A stretch of DNA of 64,000 nucleotides, from NCBI GenBank assembly GCA_013397935.1, contig VZRN01005010.1:4442160-4506159 (forward strand), read 5' to 3'. The DNA is from Dasyornis broadbenti. Its lineage: Eukaryota > Chordata > Aves > Passeriformes > Dasyornithidae. The notes under the pieces were generated by a model, which was not told where the DNA came from, did not search any database, and saw only the letters and a list, made by a program, of their open reading frames with translations. The translations under genes and the position numbers were made by a program. Below, one piece after another: positions 63,405-64,000 of this stretch (within the stretch, counting starts at the first letter, position 1; the number at the start of each line of letters is the position of its first letter).

Positions 63405-64000
63405 GAAGAAAAAAAAAGAAGATATTTAGCACAAATACTCATTTGGGGTAACAAGAGTGTTCAGAGAAATTTCTCACATAAGTACCTGAGAAATATTTTA
63501 ATATTTCATCAATTTTTCTCAGGACCTGTTATTTTGAAACCAAGAACCCAAAGATAATCCAAAGTTACCATTTCTGTATTGAGGTGCATGTGTTGACTTC
63601 TAAAAGTGGCAACTAGCATGCTTTCCATATAAGTATATGTACAAATACATTTTAATACATTTAGTTCCCATCATCTTTTGTATCATCAATAAAAGAATAA
63701 ATTAATAAAGTTTCCTCATATTTTGCCCTCAAAAAAGGAAAAACAACTTTGATCTGTGATGAAGCAGAGGAATATTTTGAGCCCCAGTTAATGTTTTAGT
63801 TTTGTTTAAAGTTAATACCTGAAATTAAATGTTTTACAGAGATAATTTTGATTTCACAAGAAAAATATTGTAACTATTTCTTCCAAATGATATATTGATG
63901 GAAAATCATTATACTCCTTTCTCTGAAAGGAAATGCCCACTGAAATTGTCCTTTTTTCACCAAAATGCAGTGTATATTTATTTCTTTTTCAGTGATGTAC
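63405..64000. other. Non-genic AT-rich end of window
   Basis: Very AT-rich sequence after the gap. I see no gene, transposon or RNA feature in it. Confidence 0.65.

Noticed and set aside
1..64000. tRNA, rRNA, CRISPR arrays, bacterial operons and endogenous retroviral gag, pol or env genes
   Set aside because: I looked for their hallmarks on both strands and saw none. The only retroviral sequence is LTR-like.

Overview
The window looks like a gene desert or very large intron from a bird genome. The base composition is AT-rich throughout, with no bacterial-style gene packing. The interspersed repeats are the typical avian set: CR1 LINE copies ending in the TTCTGTGAT / ATCATAGAA 3' signature, avian ERVL-like solo LTR fragments ending in CCACA or ATCACA, and a few worn ancestral amniote repeats (MIR-like SINE, L3/CR1-like LINE). 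I cannot fix the species. The LTR type is common in Neoaves, including songbirds, but this is recall of family appearance and not a database match.

Layout: 1-2.6 kb is AT-rich sequence with an unusual A/C-only block (121-345) and a G/T block (1191-1282). 2.69-3.25 kb is a GC- and CpG-rich LTR-like fragment. 3.25-13.9 kb is unique sequence with simple repeats. 13.94-14.75 kb is a minus-strand CR1. 14.75-21.8 kb is unique. 21.8-23.4 kb is a plus-strand CR1 with remnants of the reverse transcriptase reading frame. 23.4-41.9 kb is unique sequence with scattered simple repeats and a possible MIR scrap. 41.9-43.2 kb is a repeat cluster (ancient LINE fragment followed by a solo LTR) that runs into an assembly gap at 43.24 kb. 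A CR1 3' tail lies at 45.49 kb and a third long CR1 at 48.0-48.7 kb. A MIR-like SINE lies at 53.7 kb. An unexplained 193-codon open frame lies on the minus strand at 56.4-57.0 kb. The rest, to 64 kb, is unique AT-rich sequence with a second assembly gap at 63.32-63.40 kb.

I found no host protein-coding exon I can recognise, no tRNA or rRNA gene, no CRISPR array and no operon. The short open frames are what chance gives in 64 kb, except where they lie in CR1 or LTR sequence. There is therefore no gene network to describe. The biology that can be supported is transposon history: all three long CR1 copies carry an internal deletion relative to the CR1 layout I remember. The only CpG-rich stretch is LTR-derived. 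Several sites could be regulatory (promoter-like clusters near 10.45 and 34.8 kb, homeodomain-motif-rich blocks near 7.0, 30.5 and 44.6-45.1 kb) but need conservation data. I did not find a convincing new biological system. The most open question is the 56.4-57.2 kb reading frame.
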